Origin: Clostridiales bacterium
GTDB taxonomy: Bacteria; Bacillota; Clostridia; Oscillospirales; Oscillospiraceae
Length of the DNA stretch: 64,000 nucleotides
Direction: 5' to 3'
Assembly (NCBI GenBank): GCA_004554585.1
Contig: SFLH01000003.1
Coordinates: forward strand, 109,066 to 173,065
A model generated the notes under the pieces. That model was given only the letters and a program-made list of their open reading frames with translations. It did not search any database and had not been told where the DNA came from. Each line of letters begins with the position of its first letter. Within the stretch, counting starts at the first letter, position 1. The position numbers and the translations under genes were made by a program. Shown one piece after another: positions 1 through 7,881 of this stretch.

Positions 1-714
1 CATGCCCTCGATGACACTGTGGGGATCACCCTCAAAGACAGAACGGTCCATGAACGCGCCAGGATCGCCTTCATCGGCGTTACAAATGATGTATTTCTCA
101 TCACCGGGCTGGTTGTAAGCTGCTTCCCACTTCACGCCGGCAGGGAAACCAGCACCGCCACGGCCGCGCAGACCAGACTTTTTCAGTTCTTCGATGACCG
201 CCATCCGGTCGCCCTTTTCCAAGATCCGAGCCAGAGCCAGGTAGCCATCCTTGGAGACATAGCTGTTGATGCAGTTGACATCGATCAGGCCACAGTTGCG
301 CAAGGCAATACGGACCTGGTCCCGGAAAAATGCCACATCGTGGATGTTGGACACCCGCTTCTTCTGGATGCTGTCATAGAAAGTATATTCTGTGACAGGC
401 TCGCCACCCAGAAAGTGCTTCTGGACCACATCCTTCACCCGCTCAGGGGTCATTTCCGTATAATAAGTCTCATCGGGCAGCACATAGACCACGGGACCCA
501 CAGCACAGGTGCCCATACAGCCACGTTCGATGACGGCCACCTGATCGGTCAGGCCGGCCTTCTCCAGTTCCTCCACCATCGCGTCGCGCACATTTTTGCA
601 GCCGGAAGACATACATCCGGTGCCATAACACACCATGCACAGGTGGCTGTAGTGACCCATCTTCTCCAGATAGGCCTCCTTCATCTGCTGAAGGTCTGCA
701 ATGCTTCTGATCAT
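1..714 (-). CDS. hndC: HndC/NuoF-type FMN and NADH-binding subunit, 3' end beyond the window
   Basis: This is the flavin subunit of an electron-bifurcating hydrogenase or NADH:acceptor oxidoreductase. It takes electrons from NAD(P)H through FMN to iron-sulfur clusters. The 238 codons visible have an N-terminal thioredoxin-like [2Fe-2S] region with Cys residues in CMVCYGTGC and CMGTC, then the NuoF FMN/NADH signature [15 protein letters not shown] (about residue 188) and [14 protein letters not shown] (about 217). The fused N-terminal ferredoxin-like part is typical of HndC rather than plain NuoF. The start at 714 overlaps the hndA stop by 4 bases (ATGA), so the two are translationally coupled. 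The C-terminal 4Fe-4S part lies off the left edge, so the partner (HndD hydrogenase or another module) cannot be seen. Confidence 0.93.
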   Translation of the reverse strand, partial: MIRSIADLQQMKEAYLEKMGHYSHLCMVCYGTGCMSSGCKNVRDAMVEELEKAGLTDQVAVIERGCMGTCAVGPVVYVLPDETYYTEMTPERVKDVVQKHFLGGEPVTEYTFYDSIQKKRVSNIHDVAFFRDQVRIALRNCGLIDVNCINSYVSKDGYLALARILEKGDRMAVIEELKKSGLRGRGGAGFPAGVKWEAAYNQPGDEKYIICNADEGDPGAFMDRSVFEGDPHSVIEGM

Positions 715-1253
715 GCCTGAGCACCTCCTTCGGAAATCTCCTCAGCGGAGGCCTCATAGCGGGCCAGAATCCCTCTGAGCTTAGCAGGGGTAACCTGCTT
801 ATAGACTTCGTCGTCTACCATCATGGCCGGGGCCAGGCCGCAAGCGCCGATACAACGGGCAATTTCGAACGTAAACTGGCCGTCCTCAGTGGTACCGCCC
901 ACCTCGACGTTCAGATCCCGCTTGATGGCATCGACCACTTTTTTGCCACCACGGACATAACAGGCCGTACCCTGGCACATCCGAATGGTGTGCTTGCCCC
1001 TCTTCTGGGTGGAGAAGAAGGAGTAAAAGCTGACCACGCCGCTGACCTCGGAGACAGGAAGGCCCATCCCGTCAGCAATGAACTCCTGCAACTCCATGGG
1101 GAGATAGCCAAAGATCTCCTGGGCTGCGTGGAGCACCATGATCAGAGACCCTTCCTTTTCCTTGTACTGCTCAATCACCTGTGCGACGGCATCGTACAGT
1201 GCCTTTTCATCCGTGCCGCAGGTCGCGCAGACAACATCCGGTCGTTCGTTCAT
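711..1253 (-). CDS. hndA: HndA/NuoE-type [2Fe-2S] subunit
   Basis: This 180-residue protein is a NuoE-like subunit carrying one [2Fe-2S] cluster in a thioredoxin fold. It passes electrons within the hydrogenase or NADH-oxidising complex formed with the downstream hndC product. Four cluster cysteines are visible in [11 protein letters not shown] and CIGACGLAP. The start at 1253 (MNERPDVV) is chosen because AAGGAGG lies just upstream; a reading frame opening 63 bases further up has no such site. It is the first gene of the minus-strand unit and is preceded by a leader of about 240 nt that can fold. Confidence 0.92.
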   Translation of the reverse strand: MNERPDVVCATCGTDEKALYDAVAQVIEQYKEKEGSLIMVLHAAQEIFGYLPMELQEFIADGMGLPVSEVSGVVSFYSFFSTQKRGKHTIRMCQGTACYVRGGKKVVDAIKRDLNVEVGGTTEDGQFTFEIARCIGACGLAPAMMVDDEVYKQVTPAKLRGILARYEASAEEISEGGAQA

Positions 1254-1393
1254 AGTTTTCCTCCTTTTCACCGCGGATGGAGGGAACCCCCGTCTCACGG
1301 CAGTTTGACAAGCCATTTGCGGCTAAAAAAAAGAAACACTGGCTATGTGGAAATCTGAGACAGAACGCACCTTCCTGGATCGCTCTGCCGCCC

Positions 1394-1421
1394 GAAACAA
1401 GGGGAGCCTGCTCCCCTGTTC
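1394..1421 (-). promoter_or_regulatory. Hairpin inside the long hnd 5' leader
   Basis: On the minus strand GAACAGGGGAGC and GCTCCCCTTGTTTC can pair into a strong stem in the middle of the leader. Flanking GCCCG and CGGGC segments could extend the fold. There is no U-run directly after it, so it does not look like a simple terminator. A cis-regulatory role is an inference; I do not recognise a named riboswitch class. Confidence 0.4.
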
Positions 1422-1504
1422 AACGAGTTCCCCTGGATGCATCCGGGCAGACGCCCCAGAATCTGTTTCAAAGAATTCTATTCGAACCCGTTTTCTTACA
1501 TTCA

Positions 1505-1534
1505 ATTATACTTGTTATTGAGGATTATTGTCAA
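1505..1534 (-). promoter_or_regulatory. Sigma-A promoter of the hnd genes
   Basis: TTGACA (1529-1534) and TATAAT (1505-1510) on the minus strand are both perfect consensus hexamers with an 18-base spacer. Transcription should start near 1497, about 245 bases before the hndA start. Confidence 0.8.
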
Positions 1535-1652
1535 TTATAAATTCCTCCTAAAACGCCATTGTCCCACCTTTTAAATTCATGCAGCGGCCATATCTTGTGT
1601 CATCCAGACAAAAATCCACCAAAAACCCCTAGCTATTCCTCTGGTTGATGCA

Positions 1653-1693
1653 AACAGAACGGGACCGTCTTGCATAGACGGTCCCGTTCTGTT
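1653..1693 (-). terminator. Terminator downstream of the marR gene
   Basis: A perfect 17-bp inverted repeat (AACAGAACGGGACCGTC) with a 7-base loop lies about 70 bases after the marR stop. The stem is symmetrical, and U-runs are short on both sides. It separates marR from the hnd transcription unit. Confidence 0.75.
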
Positions 1694-1761
1694 TTGGCAA
1701 GGAAACAAAAAGACAAAATGAATCCATTGGGGGAAAAAGAAAACAAATTGTCAAAATATGC

Positions 1762-2235
1762 TTACGCTGTGGCAGCGCTCCGCCGCGCCAAGACAGCTGC
1801 TTGGGCCATAGCCGCCGCGAAACCTTCAAGGTCAAACCCGGGGATCTCCCGAAAAATACTTCCCAGACGCTGCCGGAGATTCTGGCGAAACTCCTCGGTC
1901 AGCGTGATGCCTTTCTCTTCCAGGCAGATGATCCAGGAACGGCGGTCGTTTTCATCCAGACGTGTGGTCAGATATCCCTTCTTCCGCAGAGACTCCACCA
2001 TACGGCAGATAGAAGAAATAGACAGGGGCAACTGGGTGGCCTGGAGCTGCTTCTGGGTTCGGGCGCTGGGGTAGAGGGCCAGGTGCACCAGAACCAGCAT
2101 TTCATTCTCCGAGAGCTGGTGCGCCTTGCCAAGTTCCACCAAAATCTTGCGGTACTGGTCCGTCAAGGCAAAACAGGCGTGGATCACCGTAAACGACTCA
2201 TCTCCGCGATAGCGAAACGGTACTTGGGCACTCAT
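1762..2235 (-). CDS. MarR-family transcriptional regulator
   Basis: This 157-residue protein has the MarR winged-helix layout. An N-terminal dimerisation helix is followed by the helix-turn-helix around residues 60-85 (LPLSISSICRMVESLRKKGY) and the wing TTRLDENDRRSWIICLEEKG, whose D-x-R motif is characteristic. It is a single gene with the site AAAGGAGGAGATCC before its ATG. A promoter TTGCAA-17-TATAGT lies at 2295-2323, and a terminator follows. Neighbours on both sides belong to separate units, so its target genes cannot be inferred from position. Confidence 0.9.
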   Translation of the reverse strand: MSAQVPFRYRGDESFTVIHACFALTDQYRKILVELGKAHQLSENEMLVLVHLALYPSARTQKQLQATQLPLSISSICRMVESLRKKGYLTTRLDENDRRSWIICLEEKGITLTEEFRQNLRQRLGSIFREIPGFDLEGFAAAMAQAAVLARRSAATA

Positions 2236-2294
2236 TCGGATCTCCTCCTTTGGGACATGATGATTGCCGAAAAGGGCTTTTCATTACAGAGGAA

Positions 2295-2323
2295 ACTATA
2301 GCACCGGAAAAGCGTTTTTGCAA
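2295..2323 (-). promoter_or_regulatory. Promoter of the marR gene
   Basis: TTGCAA (2318-2323) and TATAGT (2295-2300) on the minus strand are separated by 17 bases and sit 60 bases upstream of the start codon. Confidence 0.65.
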
Positions 2324-2499
2324 GGAGAAAGTTTTATCCTTCATGATTTTTGTCGGATTATACGATATCCCTCGATTATTTCTATTTATTTCGCTCAATC
2401 CCCTTCAGTGCCCCCCTCCGCCCCGCTTCCTTTTTGCAAGTTTTCTGTCTTTACAAGATTCCTCATGCAGAGGTGCCGCCATCCTGCCACCCAAAAGAA

Positions 2500-2532
2500 A
2501 CAACGGCCCGCCGGAATCTCCGGCGGGCCGCG
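2500..2532 (-). terminator. Terminator of the liv operon
   Basis: On the minus strand an 11-bp stem, CGGCCCGCCGG paired with CCGGCGGGCCG around a 5-base loop, is followed by a T-rich tail. It lies 24 bases after the livF stop. Confidence 0.85.
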
Positions 2533-2555
2533 AAAAACGATTTCTTTCCCCTAGC

Positions 2556-3266
2556 TCAGGTGCCCAGATAGGCCGCTTTCACCGACTCATTGGTCAGAAG
2601 TTCCTGGCCGGGACCAGACAGGGTGATCCGCCCAGTCTCCAGCACATAGCCCATATCGGCAGTCTTCAGGGCCATATTGGCGTTCTGCTCGATGAGCAGG
2701 ATAGTGACCCCCTTTTTGTTGACCTCCTCAATGATCCGGAAAATCTCGCGCACCACGATGGGGGCCAGGCCCAGAGAGGGCTCGTCCATCATCATCACCT
2801 TCGGCCGGCTCATCAGTGCCCGGCCCACGGCCAGCATCTGCTGTTCGCCGCCAGACAGGGTGCCGCCCGCCTGCCACTCTCTTTCCCGCAGGCGGGGGAA
2901 GAGGTTGAAGACCCACTCCATATCCTCCCGGATATCGTCCTTACGCAGGTAAGCCCCTACCATCAGGTTTTCCTTCACCGTCAGGTCGGCAAAAATCCGC
3001 CGTCCCTCCGGCACTAGGGTGATGCCGCGGGAGACGACCTCTGTGGGGTTCTTACCGGTGATGTCCTCCCCCTGGAAGAGGATCTTCCCTCCTTTGGGTT
3101 TGACCAGGCCGGAAATGGCCCGCAGGGTAGAGCTCTTCCCTGCCCCGTTGGCCCCGATGAGGGTGACGATCTCTCCCTGGGGCACATCGAAGGAGATGCC
3201 CTTAACGGCTTCGATGCCGCCGTAGTTGACCTTCAGGTTCTGAATGCTCAAAATGGGTTCACTCAT
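2556..3266 (-). CDS. livF: Branched-chain amino-acid ABC transporter ATPase LivF
   Basis: One of two cytoplasmic ATPases that drive uptake of leucine, isoleucine, valine or related amino acids. At 236 residues it has the usual LivF length. Visible motifs are Walker A GANGAGKSS (about 37), the signature LSGGEQQM, and Walker B MMMDEPSLGLAP. It is the last gene of the livJHMGF operon; its start overlaps the livG stop by 8 bases, so translation is coupled. A terminator follows directly. Confidence 0.95.
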   Translation of the reverse strand: MSEPILSIQNLKVNYGGIEAVKGISFDVPQGEIVTLIGANGAGKSSTLRAISGLVKPKGGKILFQGEDITGKNPTEVVSRGITLVPEGRRIFADLTVKENLMVGAYLRKDDIREDMEWVFNLFPRLREREWQAGGTLSGGEQQMLAVGRALMSRPKVMMMDEPSLGLAPIVVREIFRIIEEVNKKGVTILLIEQNANMALKTADMGYVLETGRITLSGPGQELLTNESVKAAYLGT

Positions 3267-4197
3267 CTTCTACCACCCCCAAATAGGCGTCAATCACGTG
3301 CTGGTTCTTCTGGATCTCACTGGGCAGACCCTGGGCGATGAGGCTGCCGAAGTCCAGCACGTAAATGCGGTCGGAAATGTTCATGACCAGGTCCATATGG
3401 TGCTCGATGAGCAGGATGGTCAAGTGATGACGGTCCCGAATCTCGTGGATGAACTCCGCCAGCTCCAGGGTTTCCTGGGGGTTCATGCCCGCGGCGGGCT
3501 CATCCAGCAGCAACAGCTTGGGGTCCGTTGCCAGGGCTCGGGCGATCTCCAGCCGGCGCTGCAAACCGTAGGGCAGGCTGGTAGCCAGTTCGTCCCGGTG
3601 CTGCCACAGGCCCTGCTCCCGGAGCAGTTCCTCGGTTTCCTTCCGCATCCGGGCCTCCTCTTTCCAGCTGGCGCGGAAGGTGGAGGAGAAAATGTTGTGC
3701 TTGGCCCGCATGTGCTTAGCGATGATGACGTTGTCAAAGACCGTCATACTTTTCCACAGACGGATGTTCTGGAAGGTTCGGGCAATGCCCATCTTGGTGA
3801 TGTGGTCCGGTGTGGGGGCCATTACATGGCTGGAGAAGACATAGTGATCCCGGGCCTTCTCCGCCTGCTTGGCCGCCAAAGCGTCTGCCCCATCCGGCAG
3901 CTCCAAGGTATGCTCCTCGGTGTACAGCAGGGGGTTCTCCCCTTTGTAGATCTTTTTCATCTTGCCCTGGGGATGGTTGCGGATGTAGGCCTTGTCGTAA
4001 AAAGCCACTTGGCCGTTGGTAGGCTGGTAGACCCCGGTGATGACATTGAAGGCAGTGGTTTTTCCCGCCCCGTTGGGGCCGATGAGGGCCACGATCTCCC
4101 CTTCATCCACCTTCATGGACAGGTTGTTCACGGCCACCACGCCGCCAAACTGCATGGTGATGTTTTCCAGGCGCAGGACATTGGTACGCTCACTCAT
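3259..4197 (-). CDS. livG: Branched-chain amino-acid ABC transporter ATPase LivG
   Basis: This is the second ATPase of the Liv transporter, 312 residues. It has Walker A GPNGAGKTT (about 40), a Q-loop ARTFQNI, a degenerate signature LPYGLQRR and Walker B LLLLDEPAAGMNP. It is longer than the usual 255-260 residues because of about 45 extra residues, including an acidic LYTEEHTLELPDGADA stretch, between Walker A and the Q-loop. The start at 4197 is set by AAGGAGG at 4207-4213; the frame stays open 90 bases further up without another good site. It overlaps livM by 8 bases. Confidence 0.94.
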   Translation of the reverse strand: MSERTNVLRLENITMQFGGVVAVNNLSMKVDEGEIVALIGPNGAGKTTAFNVITGVYQPTNGQVAFYDKAYIRNHPQGKMKKIYKGENPLLYTEEHTLELPDGADALAAKQAEKARDHYVFSSHVMAPTPDHITKMGIARTFQNIRLWKSMTVFDNVIIAKHMRAKHNIFSSTFRASWKEEARMRKETEELLREQGLWQHRDELATSLPYGLQRRLEIARALATDPKLLLLDEPAAGMNPQETLELAEFIHEIRDRHHLTILLIEHHMDLVMNISDRIYVLDFGSLIAQGLPSEIQKNQHVIDAYLGVVEDE

Positions 4198-5419
4198 GGC
4201 TCTCATCCTCCTTCTCCTGGATTTCTCCGTCTGCCGGCACGGCCTTGACCTGCCGGCGCTTTCGGATCTTGCGGATAATCCCCGCAAAGGACAGCTCCTT
4301 ATCCCCCATGATGCCGCGGGAGAAGAAGAGCACGATGATCATGATGACAACCGAGAAGACCACCTTGCGGAAACCGTCCCGGAAGAAGGAGACCTCCATG
4401 CCCAGGAAGGAGCCGCTGTCCAAGAAGCGCAGCCACCATTCCGAACAGGCGATGTACAGGAAGGAGGCAATGCAGCTGCCGGTGATGGAACCGATGCCGC
4501 CGATGACCACGATGAGCAGAATCTCATAGGTCATGGTAGAGCGGAAGGGCGCAGCTTGAATGGTGGTCTGGAACATGGCCAGCAGCGCGCCGCCCACGCC
4601 GGCATAGAAGCTGGAAATGACAAAGGAGAGCATCTTGTGCTTAAAGAGGTTAATCCCCATGGCCTCAGCGGCCACTTCATCGTCCCGGATGGACTTAAAG
4701 GCCCGTCCATAGGAGGAGTTGACCAGCAGGACAATGGTCAGGATGCTCAAAGTTGCAATGAAGAAGGGGAAGATGGTGTCCAGCTGGAAAATGGTTCCCC
4801 CGATCTGGATCTTGATGTCGTGGAAGTTGGTGTACTTGCGCAGCAGGTTGGAGCCGTTGGTGATCTTGCCCAGGCCATTCCACTGGAAAATGGCCCGGAT
4901 GATCTCCGCAAAGCCCAGGGTGGCAATGGCCAGGTAATCGCTTTTCAGCCGCAGCACGGGGATGCCGATGAGGGCAGCAAAGATGGCAGAAACCGCGCCG
5001 GCGATGAGAATGCAGATGATCGCACCCCAGAAATTGCCGGCGTTCTCCCCCAGCAACCGGCCCAGGCTCTCCGGGATGGAGAACTGGATGGCACCGCCGT
5101 CAAAGTATTGATAGACGGAGTTGTGCTGATCGGCAGGGATGGAGAAAATGGCAAAGACGTAGGCGCCGATGAGCATAAAGCCCGCCTGTCCCAGGGAGAA
5201 CAGCCCCGTAAAGCCATTGAGCAGGTTCATGGACACACACACCAGCGCATAGATGGCCCCCTTCTTGAGCACGGGGATGAGCATGGTGGTGGTGGAGTTG
5301 GTGGGCAGGGCATTGTCCAACAGGAACAGGAAGACGTAAAGGGCCGCCAGCAGAACGATGGCGATCAGGGTCCCAATCTTTTTCTCAGGGGCCACAGCAG
5401 GTTTTAATCTTTTTCCCAT
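4190..5419 (-). CDS. livM: Branched-chain amino-acid ABC permease LivM
   Basis: This 409-residue membrane protein is one half of the translocation channel. It has a hydrophobic N-terminus, about nine membrane segments, and the LivM hallmark LNGFTGLFSLGQAGFMLIGA followed later by the EAA-like loop around VAAEAMGINLFKHK that contacts the ATPase. The C-terminus is charged (PADGEIQEKEDESHE). The start at 5419 (MGKRLKPA) follows a GAGGTGG site and leaves a 10-base gap after livH; an earlier ATG at 5455 would lie inside livH. Confidence 0.93.
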   Translation of the reverse strand: MGKRLKPAVAPEKKIGTLIAIVLLAALYVFLFLLDNALPTNSTTTMLIPVLKKGAIYALVCVSMNLLNGFTGLFSLGQAGFMLIGAYVFAIFSIPADQHNSVYQYFDGGAIQFSIPESLGRLLGENAGNFWGAIICILIAGAVSAIFAALIGIPVLRLKSDYLAIATLGFAEIIRAIFQWNGLGKITNGSNLLRKYTNFHDIKIQIGGTIFQLDTIFPFFIATLSILTIVLLVNSSYGRAFKSIRDDEVAAEAMGINLFKHKMLSFVISSFYAGVGGALLAMFQTTIQAAPFRSTMTYEILLIVVIGGIGSITGSCIASFLYIACSEWWLRFLDSGSFLGMEVSFFRDGFRKVVFSVVIMIIVLFFSRGIMGDKELSFAGIIRKIRKRRQVKAVPADGEIQEKEDESHE

Positions 5420-5429
5420 AGCAGCCACC

Positions 5430-6317
5430 TCACACTTTATCCGTGGACTTCTCACCGAAGATACCGGTGGGCTTGACCAGCAGGATGACGATCAGAAGGA
5501 CAAAGGTGAAGGCGTCGGAGAATTCCGTCAGGCCCATGCCCTTGATGATATTTTCGCAGATACCGATGACGAAGGCGCCAACCACCGCTCCGGGCACGGA
5601 GCCGATGCCGCCAAAGACCGCCGCCACGAAGGCCTTCAGGCCGGGCATGGCGCCGGAAGTGGGAATGACGGAGTTGTAGTTGGTGAAGTACAGCAGGGAG
5701 CCAATGGCCGCCAGGAAACAGCCGATGGCAAAGGTCATGCTGATGACGTTGTTGATCTTGATGCCCATAAGTTCACTGGTCTCAAAATCCCGGGAAACGG
5801 CCCGCATGGCCATGCCCACTTTGGTCTTTTTGATCATCATCACCAGAACGATCACCAGGATGACGGTGAGGATGGGGGTGATGATGGTGACCATCTTGGT
5901 CGAGGCAGTGCCGATCTGGACCTGCTTGGACAGGAAGGGGATGGAGGGATAGATCTGGGGCAGACCGCCGGTGAAATACAGGGCACAGTTCTGCAGCAGA
6001 TACGACACGCCGATGGCGGAGATCATCACCGACATACGGGGTGCCGAACGCAGGGGCCGGTAGGCCACCTTTTCAATGAGCACGCCCAGCGCCACCGTCA
6101 CCACCACCACCAAGATGATGGAGACGTAGATGGGCAGGGAGGCTGTGGCATACACCATGACAAGGCCGGCCACCATGAACACATCGCCGTGGGCGAAGTT
6201 GATCAGCCGGAGGATGCCGTAGACCATGGTGTAGCCGATGGCAATCAGCGCATACTGTCCGCCGACGGAAATGCCGGAGAGCAGATGGGGCAGATTGGCA
6301 GCGAGGAATTCAGACAT
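5430..6317 (-). CDS. livH: Branched-chain amino-acid ABC permease LivH
   Basis: The second channel subunit, 295 residues with about eight membrane segments. The family motif GYTMVYGILRLINFAHGD is near residue 30, and the ATPase-contact loop DFETSELMGIKIN near residue 190. I place the start at 6317 (MSEFLAANL); the upstream in-frame extension would be soluble and has no ribosome site. It is separated from livJ by about 200 bases holding a hairpin, which is the usual arrangement for making more binding protein than permease. Confidence 0.93.
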   Translation of the reverse strand: MSEFLAANLPHLLSGISVGGQYALIAIGYTMVYGILRLINFAHGDVFMVAGLVMVYATASLPIYVSIILVVVVTVALGVLIEKVAYRPLRSAPRMSVMISAIGVSYLLQNCALYFTGGLPQIYPSIPFLSKQVQIGTASTKMVTIITPILTVILVIVLVMMIKKTKVGMAMRAVSRDFETSELMGIKINNVISMTFAIGCFLAAIGSLLYFTNYNSVIPTSGAMPGLKAFVAAVFGGIGSVPGAVVGAFVIGICENIIKGMGLTEFSDAFTFVLLIVILLVKPTGIFGEKSTDKV

Positions 6318-6435
6318 CGCGGTCACTTCTCTTTCTCTCTGGTTTTCGGGGGAGCGCATCGATCTGTTTCCCAAGCCAGACCTGTGAAACGGATCGATAC
6401 GTTCCCTGTTGGAAAGGTTCCACAAAAGACAGCAA

Positions 6436-6463
6436 TGGCGGGAGCACAGGTGTGCCCCCGCCA
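6436..6463 (-). terminator. Intercistronic hairpin between livJ and livH
   Basis: A 13-bp stem, TGGCGGGGGCACA against TGTGCTCCCGCCA with one mismatch and a 2-base loop, is followed on the minus strand by a moderately T-rich ATTGCTGTCTTTTG. It is likely a partial terminator or mRNA-stabilising hairpin that raises the ratio of binding protein to permease. Confidence 0.65.
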
Positions 6464-6524
6464 TATACTGGTCATGTTCGTTGCACGGGGCTGCAATACA
6501 GCGTCAGGTTGTGCAGGGCAGAGA

Positions 6525-7733
6525 TCACTTCTGAACGCCCTGGACGGTAACGAAGTCCCAAACGTTCTCGTTGACGTTCGCGGTCTTGATGAACGCGGTA
6601 TCGCGGTTGGCATCGCCGGTCTCGTTGAAGGAGATCTCGCCGGACACGCCGGTGTAGGTCACGCCGGGCAGAGCCTTCATGACAGCCTCAGAGTCGGTGG
6701 AGCCGGCAGCCTTCAGCGCTTCCAGCGCGGTGAAGTAAGCGTCATAACCCATCACGGAGACCGCAGCAATGATGTCGTTGCCGCCGTTGTTGGACAGGTT
6801 GGTGGGATCGCTGTTGATCCACTCCTTGAAGCCCTTCTCAAACTCGGGGTCGCCGCCCTCAGCATAGAAGGTGGAGACATAGACCTGCGCATTGGTGCCC
6901 TGGGCAGCGCCGAGGATCATGTTGGAGTCCCAAGTATCAGAGGCCAGCAGAGGCACGTCGATACCCTGGGAGACGGACTGGTTGACGATCAGCTGAGCGT
7001 AGCTGATGGAGGTGGGGGCGAAGATGACGTCGGCGCCGAAGTTCTTGGCGCTGGTCAGGTAAGAGGTAAAGTCGGAGTTGTTCTCGGGGAAGGAAGCGAC
7101 TTCACACTCCATGCCCAGTTCCTCGGCAGCAGCCTGGAAGTAGGTCATCAGGCCCTGGTCATAGTCGTTGCCCAGCTGGCCCAGGCAGTAGACCTTCTCA
7201 GCCTTCAGCTCGTCCTTAGCAAAGTTGGCCAGAACGGTGCCCTGGAAGGGATCCAGGAAGCAGATGCGGAAGTAGTGCTCGTTGCCCTCGGTGATCTGGG
7301 GGTTAGTACAGGTCACGCCGATGGCGGGCACACCGGCCTGCTCAAAGGTGTCGGAAGCGGCGATGGCCACGCTGGAACCATACGTACCCAGAACCACAGA
7401 GACGTTCTTGGAAATCAGGGTGTTGGCGGCGGAAACGGCCTTGTCGGGAGAGGACTCGTTGTCCACGATCTCCAGCTTCACATTGTAGGTCTTGCCGCCG
7501 ATCTCCACGGTGGGAGCCACAGAGTTGGCATACTGGATGCCCAGGGTCTCCTGCTTGCCGCCGGCGCCGTTGTCGCCAGACAGGGGCTCGAAGACGCCGA
7601 TGACGACGGTATCGCCGGATGCAGCAGCTTCGCCCTCCGTGTTGGTGTCCCCGCTGGGTTCCGCGGGGGTGCCGCAGGCACACAGGGCGAAAGCCATGCA
7701 GCCGGCCAGCAGAAGTGCAAGAATCTTCTTCAT
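6525..7733 (-). CDS. livJ: Branched-chain amino-acid ABC transporter substrate-binding lipoprotein
   Basis: The extracellular binding protein of the Liv system, 402 residues in the Leu/Ile/Val-binding (type 1 periplasmic-binding) fold. The N-terminus MKKILALLLAGCMAFALCAC is a lipoprotein signal with the lipidated Cys in LCAC, followed by a Gly/Thr/Glu-rich linker. The core begins at VVIGVFEPLSGDNGAGG. The start at 7733 has AAAAGGAGG upstream. First gene of the operon; promoter TTGCAA-17-TAAACT lies at 7807-7835. The exact ligand cannot be read from sequence. Confidence 0.94.
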   Translation of the reverse strand: MKKILALLLAGCMAFALCACGTPAEPSGDTNTEGEAAASGDTVVIGVFEPLSGDNGAGGKQETLGIQYANSVAPTVEIGGKTYNVKLEIVDNESSPDKAVSAANTLISKNVSVVLGTYGSSVAIAASDTFEQAGVPAIGVTCTNPQITEGNEHYFRICFLDPFQGTVLANFAKDELKAEKVYCLGQLGNDYDQGLMTYFQAAAEELGMECEVASFPENNSDFTSYLTSAKNFGADVIFAPTSISYAQLIVNQSVSQGIDVPLLASDTWDSNMILGAAQGTNAQVYVSTFYAEGGDPEFEKGFKEWINSDPTNLSNNGGNDIIAAVSVMGYDAYFTALEALKAAGSTDSEAVMKALPGVTYTGVSGEISFNETGDANRDTAFIKTANVNENVWDFVTVQGVQK

Positions 7734-7806
7734 TTTGGTACCTCCTTTTATTTTGTCGGTGCGTCCTTCCACCACGGACTAATGTACGCACCCGACCTTG
7801 ACATAT

Positions 7807-7835
7807 AGTTTACTATAAATCCCTCTGCATTGCAA
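7807..7835 (-). promoter_or_regulatory. Promoter of the liv operon
   Basis: Minus-strand TTGCAA (7830-7835) and TAAACT (7807-7812) have a 17-base spacer, about 75 bases before the livJ start. Confidence 0.65.
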
Positions 7836-7881
7836 CTTTTTTTTGCGTTTCTCCCCCTGCTTCTCCTGCACGGGCCCTTCT

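Larger units (their letters stand above)
1254..1761. other. Intergenic region: hnd leader and promoter, MarR-gene terminator
   Basis: No convincing gene is present in these 508 bases. They hold the hnd promoter, its long foldable 5' leader (1254 to about 1497), and the terminator that ends the marR gene. Short open frames here lack ribosome binding sites. Confidence 0.8.
2236..2555. other. Intergenic region between marR and livF
   Basis: These 320 bases contain the marR promoter (2295-2323) and the liv operon terminator (2500-2532). The AT-rich stretch 2330-2480 holds nothing else I can support. Confidence 0.7.

Noticed and set aside
6436..6463. livJ-livH hairpin as a possible regulatory RNA
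   Set aside because: Hairpins between a binding-protein gene and its permease are common and only balance expression.
5358..7808. Open frame of 816 codons on the plus strand
   Set aside because: It is antisense to livM, livH and livJ, is rich in His, Gly and Asp as GC-rich shadows are, has no ribosome site, and the opposite genes are certain.
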